From: Flavobacterium sp.
GTDB lineage: Bacteria; Bacteroidota; Bacteroidia; Flavobacteriales; Flavobacteriaceae
Direction of reading: 5' to 3'
DNA: 43,764 nt
Assembly: GCF_025352015.1 (NCBI RefSeq)
Contig: NZ_JANXUG010000038.1
Location: 1-43,764 of the forward strand
The notes beneath the pieces are model-generated. The model made no database searches. It saw only the letters and a program-made list of their open reading frames with translations, and was not told the DNA's origin. The translations under genes and the position numbers were made by a program. How positions within the stretch are numbered: the first letter of the stretch is position 1; every line of letters begins with the position of its first letter. Below, in pieces: positions 25,601-33,821 of this stretch.

Positions 25601-26212
25601 CAATCCTGTTAGGTTAAGATTGCTTAATTCACTTCCGGCACAACCCAAAAACTTAAGATTTGTTAAACCGCTGAAATTTGGTATGTTAATTTTAGTGAAA
25701 CTATAATTTAAACTTTCAAGGTTTGTCAATCCTGTCATATTCAAAGTTTGTAAATTATTACAAGAATAACACGACAAAGTTTTCAGGTTAGACAATCCAC
25801 TCAAATTTAATGTTTTGAGGTAATAATTAAACCACAAGTCTATTTCTTTTAGATTCACTAAACCATTTAGAGTAATCGAAGTAAATTTATTTTGACGACA
25901 TCTCAAAACCTCCAAATTTACGAAACTGATAAGCCCATTAGAATATCGAATGTTACTATTGCTAATGTCTAAATATTTTACTAAATCAGCCTCGCTTTGC
26001 TGAATTTCTCCATCATTATTAGCATCTATCTTTATCCATTGATCATTAATGCCTTTTGCAATTTCAACAGTTGGACTTGCCAGCAGAAGTTTTGCTTTAA
26101 AATTTGCATCGGGAATATTTACAATTTGTGCTTTTGCAGTTACAGCAAATAGCAACACGAATAATGGGATTAATTTTTTCAAAGCGAATAATGATTTATG
26201 TTGTGTTTTCAT
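22613..26212 (-). CDS. Giant leucine-rich-repeat surface protein with T9SS sorting domain
   Basis: A 1199-residue secreted protein. After the signal peptide (ending AVTAKAQ), residues about 60-720 form a long array of 21-residue leucine-rich repeats (pattern LxxLxxLxCxxNxLxxLxLxx), some 30 units. Residues about 740-820 resemble a SdrD-B/carboxypeptidase-like beta domain (GTAIFDGNNNGCD). Then comes a DUF7619-like domain (about 830-1090, with SYDPNDITCLEG). The T9SS type A C-terminal domain is at about 1120-1199 (VYPNPAHTTINI, ending KVEKIVKE). It is 12 bp after the response-regulator stop, so it is probably in the same operon as the kinase and regulator. The 63-bp DNA repeats make it prone to recombination. 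Confidence 0.92.
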   Translation of the reverse strand: MKTQHKSLFALKKLIPLFVLLFAVTAKAQIVNIPDANFKAKLLLASPTVEIAKGINDQWIKIDANNDGEIQQSEADLVKYLDISNSNIRYSNGLISFVNLEVLRCRQNKFTSITLNGLVNLKEIDLWFNYYLKTLNLSGLSNLKTLSCYSCNNLQTLNMTGLTNLESLNYSFTKINIPNFSGLTNLKFLGCAGSELSNLNLTGLPNLTTLYCFNNSISLLDLSGLPNLEILGCGFNLLTTIDTSSNPNLKTLNCNNNLLTTLNVNQLLNLETLDCGQNQFTNLNLNGLTNLKSFSYNNSQAQSVIISGLTNLEILNLFNSQLTSLDVNNLPNLKKLNCGKNDLTSLTISNLLNLDTLNCAYNLQLTNLSLSNLPNLKSLSCNGGVNGSGTTGTLTTLNVNGLTSLEFLDCQFNQLTTLNLNGLTNLKNLVYNNNLISSLTLNNLPNLVALDCSSNQITNLDVSNLTSLKSIACGGNLLTSLNLNNLPNLTNLNCNSNQLTQASITGVLTNLTDFNCNSNQLTSLDLTGFNNLKNLDCYNNNLTTLNLTGLSNLNYVQCSNNNLSALNLSGLNSLGALVCNSNQLTSLNLTGLNKLVSLYCSNNQITNLNLNDLTNLISLDCSLNQISNLNVSNNIFLDSILCNNNQLSSLNLFNSKFLYRLNASNNLLTTLDLGTLGYLGEMLVNNNQLTTLFAKNGSNETMILDNNPNLTYICADTSQVATIQGQLNGLSFTNTVCNSYCSFTPGGNFNTITGTAIFDGNNNGCDVLDGVKPFVRFDINDGVESGATVTNINGIYSYFTNEGDFTIAPNVENQSWFNFSPPTVAIPFVDNNNNNANQDFCITANGVHNDVEVVVAPITPARPGFDAEYNIVFKNKGNQTLSGNINFTYNDNVLDYVSATAVPNSQSTGVANWSYANLLPFESRNIQITLNVNSPTEIPAVNNGDLLIFSTSITPIITDDLPSDNSFTYYQRVVGSYDPNDITCLEGETVAPSEIGNYLHYVTRFENLGTFYAENVVVRIEIDATKYDINSLQVLNSTYPSSTRITGNTVEFIMQNINLTAASGTPPVGGHGDVLFKIRTKADLVSNDTVLQRAGIYFDYNSPVNTNNAETTFATLNNPIHEFDYSVKVYPNPAHTTINISCNSTIQSVALYDIQGRLLETDLANNNEVSFDISGKSNGVYFIKITSDKGSKVEKIVKE

Positions 26213-26224
26213 GTGTTCTATTTT

Positions 26225-26986
26225 TTATAAATTTTTAATAAGTTCCTGCAATTTTTCCTTCTTGCTTTGCGCGATGGTAATTTTAGTGTTGTCAGACATT
26301 ACCACATAGCCACCATCCGATTTGATATATGATTTCAAATAGGAAAGATTAATTAAATGCGATTGATGTATGCGTTCAAATCCGTGTTCGGTCAGTAATT
26401 CTTCATATTCTTTTAATGTTTTCGATATTAAAACGGGTTTATGGTTTTTGATAAAAAATTCTGTGTAATTCGCTTTCGCCTCGCAACGGATAATATCCGA
26501 AACTTCAAATAAATGAATACCATCACTCGTAGAAAGTGCTATTCGTTTAAAATTATCCACCTTTTTGCGAATGTTCTCCAAAAGCAAATCGATGTGATCA
26601 AAGGAGTTTTCCTTGCTTGCCACTTGCTTTATTTTGTTAATGGTGTGTTGCAGTTCTTCAGGATTGACAGGCTTCAGGATAAAATCCAAAGCTGAAAATT
26701 TAAACGCTTTTACCGCATATTGCTCATGGGCAGTAATGAAAACTATATGGGCATTGGTCTTATTATTATTTGATGCAATCCGCTCCAAAATATCAAAACC
26801 GGTTCCATCCGATAGATGAATATCAAGGAAGATGACTTGTGGTTTCAATTTCTCAATTGTAACGATTCCGGTTTTTACACTTTCGGCTTCACCAATAATG
26901 GAAATGTCTTCGGTATAGCGTTCCAACAGTGCTTTTAGTCCCTTACGAAGGTGCTTGTCGTCGTCTATTAAAATGGCTGATATCAT
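26225..26986 (-). CDS. LytTR-family response regulator
   Basis: A 253-residue two-component regulator. The receiver domain (about 1-120) has the acidic cluster DDD (8-10), phosphoacceptor Asp55 in IFLDIHLSDGTG, and Lys in LKPVNPEEL. The LytTR DNA-binding domain covers about 150-253 (IRCEAKANYTEFF, the RIHQSHLINLSYL pattern). It is 3 bp downstream of the histidine kinase and is certainly its partner. LytTR proteins bind direct repeats, but no obvious pair is visible near the amylase promoter. Confidence 0.93.
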   Translation of the reverse strand: MISAILIDDDKHLRKGLKALLERYTEDISIIGEAESVKTGIVTIEKLKPQVIFLDIHLSDGTGFDILERIASNNNKTNAHIVFITAHEQYAVKAFKFSALDFILKPVNPEELQHTINKIKQVASKENSFDHIDLLLENIRKKVDNFKRIALSTSDGIHLFEVSDIIRCEAKANYTEFFIKNHKPVLISKTLKEYEELLTEHGFERIHQSHLINLSYLKSYIKSDGGYVVMSDNTKITIAQSKKEKLQELIKNL

Positions 26987-26989
26987 AGC

Positions 26990-28924
26990 TTATGAAATAT
27001 ATTGTATAGGCAAAAGCAATTGTACTTGAGTACCGCTGATTTCGTTATTGGTTGTTAGTTCCTTAATTTCTATTTTTGCCGATTTGGAAATGGTTGCTTC
27101 CATGATTTCCAAACGCTTTTTGGTAATTTCCAATGCCATGGATTTGTGAGCCTGCATAGAGTTTTCCTTCATTTGTTTTGATTTGGAAAGCCCAATGCCG
27201 TTGTCGGTAATCGTACAGACCAATTGTCCGTTATGTACATCAAAAGTCACTTCAATTTTTCCTTTGTTTTCTTTTGGAACCAAACCGTGCAAGATAGCAT
27301 TTTCAACAAAAGGCTGAATCAACAACGGTGGAATTCCCATATTGAATTCTACTTTTTCACTCGATTGTATGGAAAAGTCAAACTTGTTGTGAAAACGAAG
27401 TTGTTCCAGCTCTAAATAATTCTGCAGACTCTCAATTTCTTTATCAATCGGAATCAACGAACCTTTGGAATATTCCAATGTTAACCGCATAAGTTTTGAA
27501 AATTTAGACAAATATTTCAATGCCGAATCAGTTCCGTTTTGTACAATAAAACTCGAAATCGAACCTAAACAATTAAATACAAAATGTGGATTCATCTGCA
27601 AATGCAACGCTTTTTGCTCGTACTCGGCAACTTCTTTTTGTAATGTTAAACGGCGCTTTACTTGTCTTCGGTTATAGATTAGGAATATTAATCCGATTAC
27701 TAATAAGGCAGCGAGTATAGAAAAAATGGCAAACTGTGTTTGTCTTTTGTTTTGCTCTTCGAGCAGAGCTTTTTTCTTTTGGTATTCAAAATTCATCTCT
27801 GCCTGAACAAACTTTTTATTGTTTTCCTCATTGGTAATGCTGTCGCGGGCAACGATGTAATTTTTGTAATGAACTAATGATTCGGTTGGATTGTTCAAAA
27901 ATCCATACAACTCACTTACTAATTTTTCGGAATGAAACGTTTGATCTGACACGCCTATTTCTTTGGCATACGCCAATGATTTTTCAGCATAAATCATAGC
28001 TTCCGGATACTTTTTTTGATCGGCATATAACTGGCCAAGATTATACAATGCCAACGAAGCACCAAATTTATTCTGAATCGATTCATATTGGTTCAAAGCC
28101 AGATTATAATATGTAATCGCTTTAGTAGAATCGTTTTGTTTTTGATAATAATCCCCTAGATAATTATTCAGCAAGGCATAGCCACGAGTGTTATCCGATT
28201 TTTTAAACAGCTTTTCGGCTTTGTTATAGTATTGCAAAGCGGAAGTTGAATTGTTTTGTTCAAAATAAATAACGCCAATATTGGTAAGTGTTACAGGCAC
28301 GGTTTGTTCACCAGTTTGCTCCTGAATTTTTAAGGCTTTCTGAAAATACTCTAATGCTTTTTTATTGTCTCCCTGCGATTTGTATACCACACCAATATTA
28401 TTATAGGCTTTTGAAATGCTATTTTTCTGGTCAATCTCCTGATATAATTGCAATGCTTTCTGATAATTTTCCAAAGCAACATAATAATTGCTTTCCTGCG
28501 AATAAATAACACCTAAACTCGCATAAGTTCTGGCAAGTCCATTCTTAAGACTTTTATTTCCAGAATCATCATTCACTAGTTTTTGATAGATAGTCTGGGC
28601 TTTAATAAATGACAATTTTGCCTCTTTATATTTGCCAATAATTATATTGACATTACCCTGATTAATGGTTGAAGCAGCAAGACCATCTTTATAGTTGATT
28701 TTTCGGGCCAGTCCTTCCGCTTTTAGCGCATAGTAAAAAGAAGAATCGGTAGAGCTTTCCTTGAATTCAAAAGCAAGATGGTTATAAATATTAACTTTGG
28801 CCGTATCTGTTTTGGCAACGCGAATGACTCTTTTCAAACTATCTACCGTTGCGTTTTGCGACACGCTTTCAGTACTGTAACCAATACAAAATATAAAGAC
28901 GAATAGGTGTAAAATTGTTTTCAA
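26990..28924 (-). CDS. TPR-containing LytS-type sensor histidine kinase
   Basis: A 644-residue sensor. The signal peptide (cleaved near ESVSQ) is followed by six or more TPR units in the periplasm (about 30-370), a single transmembrane helix (about 395-417), and a LytS/YehU-type kinase domain. His447 in LQMNPHFVFN is the phospho-acceptor in the HisK_5 pattern. The ATPase domain is at about 530-640 with DNGIGLS. Periplasmic TPRs suggest a peptide or protein ligand, but the signal is unknown. It is cotranscribed with its LytTR partner and is divergent from the amylase gene. Confidence 0.9.
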   Translation of the reverse strand: MKTILHLFVFIFCIGYSTESVSQNATVDSLKRVIRVAKTDTAKVNIYNHLAFEFKESSTDSSFYYALKAEGLARKINYKDGLAASTINQGNVNIIIGKYKEAKLSFIKAQTIYQKLVNDDSGNKSLKNGLARTYASLGVIYSQESNYYVALENYQKALQLYQEIDQKNSISKAYNNIGVVYKSQGDNKKALEYFQKALKIQEQTGEQTVPVTLTNIGVIYFEQNNSTSALQYYNKAEKLFKKSDNTRGYALLNNYLGDYYQKQNDSTKAITYYNLALNQYESIQNKFGASLALYNLGQLYADQKKYPEAMIYAEKSLAYAKEIGVSDQTFHSEKLVSELYGFLNNPTESLVHYKNYIVARDSITNEENNKKFVQAEMNFEYQKKKALLEEQNKRQTQFAIFSILAALLVIGLIFLIYNRRQVKRRLTLQKEVAEYEQKALHLQMNPHFVFNCLGSISSFIVQNGTDSALKYLSKFSKLMRLTLEYSKGSLIPIDKEIESLQNYLELEQLRFHNKFDFSIQSSEKVEFNMGIPPLLIQPFVENAILHGLVPKENKGKIEVTFDVHNGQLVCTITDNGIGLSKSKQMKENSMQAHKSMALEITKKRLEIMEATISKSAKIEIKELTTNNEISGTQVQLLLPIQYIS

Positions 28925-28949
28925 AAGAAGGTTGTTTTAATTTCTTAAA

Positions 28950-28957
28950 CAAAGATA
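28950..28957 (-). promoter_or_regulatory. Candidate promoter of the kinase-regulator-LRR operon
   Basis: On the minus strand TATCTTTG (28957-28950) matches TAnnTTTG, 25 bp before the ATG, with a TTG about 22 bp upstream at 28982-28980. Confidence 0.55.
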
Positions 28958-29091
28958 GCCTAACTTTTTACGATAAATCCAATGATTTTTTATTCAGGCG
29001 GTTTCGATTATTATTAGCGTATTTTGGTTTATTATTCTGATTTGATGCTAAAAGAAATTGTTCCGATATATTATAGATTGTGCTATTTCTT

Positions 29092-29099
29092 TATATTTG
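29092..29099 (+). promoter_or_regulatory. Candidate -7 box of the amylase gene
   Basis: TATATTTG matches TAnnTTTG and lies 39 bp before the preferred ATG at 29139. It lies in the 214-bp region shared with the divergent kinase operon. Confidence 0.5.
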
Positions 29100-29138
29100 T
29101 AGCTATGACTTATGGAACCAATTATAAGTTTTATGTAT

Positions 29139-31013
29139 ATGAAAAAAAGTTTAACATTTGCTGTAGTATTGAGTTGTGTCATTGCAAACACAACCGTTGC
29201 TCAAAAAAAGACCACTATGAGTGCCAAACCCAAAGCTGTAACCACGCCAAAAAAAGAGGTAATCTATCAGGTTTTTACCCGTTTGTTCGGAAACAAAAAC
29301 ACCACCAACAAGCCATGGGGAACCATTGAAGAAAATGGCGTTGGCAAGTTCAATGATTTTACCGATAAAGCATTGCAGGAAATCAAGAAACTGGGCGTAA
29401 CCTATATTTGGTACACCGGCGTTCCGCATCATGATGTGATTCGGGATTACACTAAATACGGGATTTCCAACGACGACCCCGATGTGGTTAAAGGACGTGC
29501 TGGTTCACCCTACGCCGTCAAAGATTATTATAATGTCAATCCCGATTTGGCAGTCAATCCAGCTAAAAGATTGGAAGAATTTGAAGCCTTGATTGCTCGC
29601 TCACACAAAAACGGGTTGAAAGTTATTATCGATATTGTGCCCAATCACATTGCCCGAAATTATCATAGTTTGAGCAATCCGACAGGTGTTCGCGATTTTG
29701 GTGCCGACGATAATACAGCGGTAGAATATGACAAAAATAATAACTTCTATTACATTCCGGGCAAAGCGTTTGAAGTGCCTACCTCGGATTCATACAAACC
29801 TTTAAACGGTGAAAAAAATTCGTTAATTGATGGTAAATTTTCTGAATTTCCTGCAAAATGGACGGGCAATGGTTCGCGATTGGCAAAACCAGACATCAAT
29901 GATTGGTATGAAACCGTAAAAGTAAATTACGGTATTAAACCAGATGGCTCAAAAGATTTCCCAGAATTGCCTGCAGGATATGATACCAAAGATTATAAAG
30001 CTCATTTTGTTTATTGGCAAGACAAAGAGGTACCGAGTTCTTGGAAAAAATTCCTTGATATTACTTTGTATTGGACAGCAAAAGGTGTTGATGGTTTTCG
30101 TTACGATATGGCAGAAATGGTGCCTTATGAATTTTGGAGTTATATGAATTCTTCCATCAAGATGAAAAATCCAAATGCTATGTTGATTGCCGAAGTGTAT
30201 AATCCAAAAGAATATAGAAATTACATCAAGTTAGGGAAAATGGATTATCTGTATGACAAAGTAGAAACCTACGATCATTTAAAAGCGATAATACAAGGCA
30301 ACGCCATGCCCGATCCCCTTTCGGATATTCAAATGGGTATGGCAGATATTGACCATCACATGCTTCATTTTTTAGACAATCATGATGAGCAACGATTAGC
30401 AAGCAAAGATTTTGCTGGATTGCCCGAAAAAGGAAAACCACTAATGGTGTATTCTGCCACTATGGGAACGTCACCAACGATGATTTATTTTGGACAAGAA
30501 GTAGGCGAAGCCGGAACTATAGACGGTGGTTTTGGAAAACCTACTCGCACTAGTATTTTTGATTATGTGGGTGTACCCAATCATCAACGATGGATGAACG
30601 AAGGAAAATTTGATGGAGGTCAATTAACCAAACCAGAAAAAGACCTACGATATTTTTATTCTCGCTTGCTCAATTTTACATTGACTAGTTCAGCATTGAC
30701 AGGAAAATTTCAAGAAATACAAACCATCAACAGAAACAAAACTAAAGGATACAATTCAGGAATATACTCCTATGTGCGATGGTCTGCTTCTGAAAAACTA
30801 ATTGTTGTCATCAATTTTTCATGGGTAACCAGCAGCAAATTTGAGCTGCATGTACCTACTGACATTCTTAAAACCTGGAATGTAAAAGATGGATTGTACA
30901 CTATAAAAGAACAATTATATGGCAGTGTAGCACAACTCAAGGTTGAAAAGGGAGAAGGAACAATTCAGTTAACCGTTAGACCAAGCGAGTCATTGCTATT
31001 TAGAGTACCTTAA
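29139..31013 (+). CDS. Exported GH13 alpha-amylase family glycoside hydrolase
   Basis: A 624-residue enzyme if started at ATG 29139. The upstream in-frame ATG at 29112 would add nine residues before the signal peptide and is less likely. The signal peptide ends NTTVAQ. The (beta/alpha)8 barrel shows the GH13 catalytic triad: nucleophile Asp323 in GFRYDMAEM, acid/base Glu352 in IAEVYNP, and Asp416 in FLDNHDEQR, plus the substrate His in DIVPNHIAR. The C-terminal 90 residues are a beta-sandwich. Substrate is alpha-glucan-like; the exact linkage is not readable. A second exported protein starts 1 bp after its stop. The neighbouring sensor and LRR genes suggest regulation by a surface sugar or protein signal, which is conjecture. 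Confidence 0.92.
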   Translation: MKKSLTFAVVLSCVIANTTVAQKKTTMSAKPKAVTTPKKEVIYQVFTRLFGNKNTTNKPWGTIEENGVGKFNDFTDKALQEIKKLGVTYIWYTGVPHHDVIRDYTKYGISNDDPDVVKGRAGSPYAVKDYYNVNPDLAVNPAKRLEEFEALIARSHKNGLKVIIDIVPNHIARNYHSLSNPTGVRDFGADDNTAVEYDKNNNFYYIPGKAFEVPTSDSYKPLNGEKNSLIDGKFSEFPAKWTGNGSRLAKPDINDWYETVKVNYGIKPDGSKDFPELPAGYDTKDYKAHFVYWQDKEVPSSWKKFLDITLYWTAKGVDGFRYDMAEMVPYEFWSYMNSSIKMKNPNAMLIAEVYNPKEYRNYIKLGKMDYLYDKVETYDHLKAIIQGNAMPDPLSDIQMGMADIDHHMLHFLDNHDEQRLASKDFAGLPEKGKPLMVYSATMGTSPTMIYFGQEVGEAGTIDGGFGKPTRTSIFDYVGVPNHQRWMNEGKFDGGQLTKPEKDLRYFYSRLLNFTLTSSALTGKFQEIQTINRNKTKGYNSGIYSYVRWSASEKLIVVINFSWVTSSKFELHVPTDILKTWNVKDGLYTIKEQLYGSVAQLKVEKGEGTIQLTVRPSESLLFRVP

Positions 31014-31014
31014 A

Positions 31015-31596
31015 ATGAAAAAGTGCTATCTTCTCTTTAGTCTTGCTTTGCTATCTTTTACAAATACTACGGATCCTGTTGACCGAATAGGTGTAAAAGA
31101 ACCACTAAAGTTTAACGAAATAAGCTATACGCTATCTTGGAGCGAACATCCCAAAGATTATTATTATATTCAGGAATATTTACCCCAAAACGAAACTTTT
31201 GAACATTTTAATCAAATGCTTACACTACACGTATTTGACAAAGATGTAACTGCCGAAGCGGCTATGCAGCAAAAAGTAAAAGAACTCGAAATCAGAAAAA
31301 AAACAGATAAACTTTGTAACTACCAAGTGACCGAAAGCCCCGATGGCACCGAATTTGTAGTCGATTTTTTATTGAGCCAAAACAGCGGCGATAAATTGGC
31401 AATTGTAGAGTTTAATACCTATCGCTACAAAAAAGTACCTATAGGCACTAACAAAAAAGGTATTTTAGTATACGCTTATACCAAGCGAAGTTACGGAGAT
31501 GACATTACCGATTTTATGAAGAAACTAGGTGATGACCGGTCAAAAATGTTGTATGCCCTGCGAACGCTTGTTTTACCCCAAATTCTAATACAGTAA
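31015..31596 (+). CDS. Exported protein of unknown function, coupled to the amylase
   Basis: A 193-residue protein whose ATG follows the amylase stop after one base. The N-terminal segment MKKCYLLFSLALLSFTNTT looks like a signal peptide. The mature part is alpha/beta with no membrane segment; features include YTLSWSEHPKDYYYIQEYLP and LAIVEFNTYRYKK. I do not recognise a family. Coupling to the amylase suggests a role in the same pathway or at the same place in the periplasm. Confidence 0.8.
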   Translation: MKKCYLLFSLALLSFTNTTDPVDRIGVKEPLKFNEISYTLSWSEHPKDYYYIQEYLPQNETFEHFNQMLTLHVFDKDVTAEAAMQQKVKELEIRKKTDKLCNYQVTESPDGTEFVVDFLLSQNSGDKLAIVEFNTYRYKKVPIGTNKKGILVYAYTKRSYGDDITDFMKKLGDDRSKMLYALRTLVLPQILIQ

Positions 31597-31638
31597 TTTG
31601 TAAAAAATTCTTTCTTTACTAAAAGTTCAATCATGAAT

Positions 31639-31701
31639 GCGTCTTTTAAGGTTGTAAAAGATGCCTGAAGTTACTGGTTACTTTCCACAGCACCTGACCA
31701 G
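31639..31701 (+). other. Two hairpins in the gap upstream of the interrupted gene
   Basis: In the 244-bp gap, arms 31639-31648 and 31655-31664 pair over 10 bp (with one G-U) around a 6-base loop. A second stem, 31674-31680 with 31695-31701, has 7 bp. Neither is followed by a T-run, so they are not ordinary terminators. They may shape the leader of the next gene or be a small RNA. No other gene is seen in the gap. Confidence 0.35.
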
Positions 31702-31840
31702 AAAACCTTGACTAATTTCTTTATTTCAAACCTAAAACTGGGAATGATACAATTAAATACCACAATAGTATAACGTGGTAAATTACCAGAGTTTTAATTT
31801 TGAGTCTTACTAATTGAGGTTTAATTTAAACATTATAATT

Positions 31841-32245
31841 ATGAAATTATCAAAATTTTTACTGGCTACACTATTGTATATAGCATTCAGTGGCGCTCAT
31901 GCGCAAACTAAAACAACTCTAACGCTCCCAGATTGAGGTGTAGCGGGCAATGACAACGCTACGTACTATTACATTCCCCACATTCAATCGTACTACGATA
32001 CCAGATCACCACAATATGTATACATGAATGATGGAAAATGGATGAAGACCAAAACACTTTCTACCGAGTATAAAGATTATGATTTATATAGTGGTTATAA
32101 AGTGGTACTCACTGACGACCAAGAACTTTACTCTGCTTATGATAACATGAGAGTAAAATATGCAAAAGGTTATAAAGGCGATCCTCAAAAAACCTATAAA
32201 GTAAAAACCAATAGAAGAGGCAAAGTAAAAATGAAAGAACAATAA
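31841..32245 (+). pseudogene. Small exported protein interrupted by an in-frame TGA
   Basis: ATG 31841 opens a signal peptide (ending SGAHAQ). Codon 32 (31934-31936) is TGA, and the same frame then runs on to 32245 with sensible sequence (GVAGNDNATYYYIPHIQSYYD ends in a basic tail). The whole would be 134 codons including the TGA. An alternative start at 32024 gives only the last 73 residues, without a signal. It is basic at the C-terminus (RRGKVKMKEQ). Either a nonsense mutation, a sequencing error or recoding explains it; mutation is the simplest reading. Function unknown. Confidence 0.7.
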
Positions 32246-32274
32246 TAAATAGCACTCTATATTGATTAAACAAC

Positions 32275-32302
32275 AAAACCCTTTCAGTGATGAAAGGGTT
32301 TT
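32275..32302. terminator. Bidirectional terminator between 32245 and purA
   Basis: AAACCCTTTCA and TGAAAGGGTTT (32276-32286 and 32291-32301) form an 11-bp stem with loop GTGA. An A-rich left flank and T-rich right flank let it serve both the plus-strand gene before it and purA on the minus strand. Confidence 0.88.
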
Positions 32303-32307
32303 GATTT

Positions 32308-33579
32308 TTATCGCGTTATCGTCTGCTTTCTATCGGGTCCTACCGAAATTATTGTGATAGGCACTTCTACGGCTGCTTCTATAAATTTGATGTACTCTTT
32401 AAGTGTTGCCGGCAAGCTTTCAAATGTGGTTAAACCTGTTAAGTCTTGTTGCCAGCCCGGGAACTCGGTGTAAATCGGTGTAACATTTTTTTCCTCTATA
32501 GTATACGGCAAATGATGAATCACTTCGCCTTTGTAGTTATATCCTGTAGCTACTTTCAAGATTTCAAACCCCGAGAGTACATCGCCTTTCATCATCATCA
32601 GTTGGGTAACACCATTTATTTGTATGGCATATTTCAAGGCTACTAAATCTAACCAGCCACAACGGCGTTTTCTTCCTGTAACCGATCCGAATTCGTTGCC
32701 CACACTAGCCATAACATCGCCGGCTGCGCCAAAATCCTCCGTAGGAAATGGTCCCGAACCAACGCGCGTGGTGTAAGCTTTGAAAATGCCATAAACTTCT
32801 TTGATTTTATTAGGAGCAATACCCAAACCAGTGCAAGCGCCAGCAGCAGTAGTATTGGATGAGGTTACAAACGGATAGGTTCCAAAATCAACATCTAGTA
32901 AAGAGCCTTGAGCACCTTCACACAAGATTGATTTTCCCGCTTTTTGGGCTTGAGCCAAATATTCCTCGCTATCAATGAACGTGAGTTTTTGCAAATCTGC
33001 AATCGATTCAAAGAATTCTTTTTCCAACTCGGGCAAATTGTATTGAATTGCTACATCATAAAAATCAATCATCGCTTCATGTTTATCCGCCAAGGCTCTA
33101 TAACGCTCTTTAAAATCTGCAAGTTCAATATCCCCCACACGGATACCGTTTCTACCCGTTTTGTCCATATAGGTTGGCCCAATGCCTTTTAAAGTAGAAC
33201 CAATTTTGGCTTTGCCTTTTGACGCTTCAGAAGCGGCATCGAGCAAACGGTGCGTCGGTAAAATCAAGTGCGCTTTGCGCGAAATAAACAATTTTGATTT
33301 CAAATTGAGGTTGAATTTAGCCAAACCATCAATTTCACTTTTGAAAACCACTGGGTCAATCACGACTCCGTTTCCTATGATATTGATGTTGTTATCATGA
33401 AAAATCCCCGAAGGAATTGTTCTCAAAACGTGTTTGATACCGTCAAATTCTAATGTGTGTCCTGCGTTTGGTCCGCCCTGAAAACGAGCAATAATATCGT
33501 ATTTTGAAGTTAGTACGTCGACAATTTTTCCTTTGCCTTCGTCTCCCCATTGTAATCCGAGTAGTAAATCTATGGTCAT
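32308..33579 (-). CDS. purA: Adenylosuccinate synthetase
   Basis: Makes adenylosuccinate from IMP, aspartate and GTP, the first step towards AMP. 423 residues is the normal length. The P-loop GDEGKGK (12-18) contains catalytic Asp13, and His41 in NAGHTL is the second catalytic residue. VGSGPFPTE and the GTP-specific region near the C-terminus (VGPDRKQTI) are present. It is the last gene of a run Fur - small membrane peptide - purA on the minus strand, with 68 bp before its start. Confidence 0.98.
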   Translation of the reverse strand: MTIDLLLGLQWGDEGKGKIVDVLTSKYDIIARFQGGPNAGHTLEFDGIKHVLRTIPSGIFHDNNINIIGNGVVIDPVVFKSEIDGLAKFNLNLKSKLFISRKAHLILPTHRLLDAASEASKGKAKIGSTLKGIGPTYMDKTGRNGIRVGDIELADFKERYRALADKHEAMIDFYDVAIQYNLPELEKEFFESIADLQKLTFIDSEEYLAQAQKAGKSILCEGAQGSLLDVDFGTYPFVTSSNTTAAGACTGLGIAPNKIKEVYGIFKAYTTRVGSGPFPTEDFGAAGDVMASVGNEFGSVTGRKRRCGWLDLVALKYAIQINGVTQLMMMKGDVLSGFEILKVATGYNYKGEVIHHLPYTIEEKNVTPIYTEFPGWQQDLTGLTTFESLPATLKEYIKFIEAAVEVPITIISVGPDRKQTITR

Positions 33580-33647
33580 TGTTTTGTTAGTGTGTTTTGT
33601 AGTTAGTTGTTGTCTTTTGATTCTTGTTTAAAACCTGCTTTGGCAAA

Positions 33648-33821
33648 TTAGTTCATACCTCTCATTACTAATGCTGTTATAAAAGCTGCGATGCTAATTT
33701 TTAAAACAAATTGTTTTGTAAATTTATCCATATCATCTATAAGTTGAAAAACTAACCTAGATAGAACAATAAAAACAAAAACGAAAACAAAAGTCTTTTT
33801 AAAATAGTCGAAGGGCTTCAT
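33648..33821 (-). CDS. 57-residue membrane peptide overlapping the fur stop
   Basis: A small open frame read from ATG 33821 to TAA 33648. It is [11 protein letters not shown] followed by a hydrophobic helix ([16 protein letters not shown]), then IDDMDKF and a second hydrophobic segment ([13 protein letters not shown]) with end RGMN. Its ATG overlaps the TGA of the Fur-family gene as ATGA, a sign of translational coupling. Its position between fur and purA and its hydrophobicity argue for a real small membrane protein. No family is recognised. Confidence 0.6.
   Translation of the reverse strand: MKPFDYFKKTFVFVFVFIVLSRLVFQLIDDMDKFTKQFVLKISIAAFITALVMRGMN

Noticed and set aside
29112..29138. Upstream ATG for the amylase
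   Set aside because: It would place nine extra residues before a typical signal peptide; the ATG at 29139 fits better.
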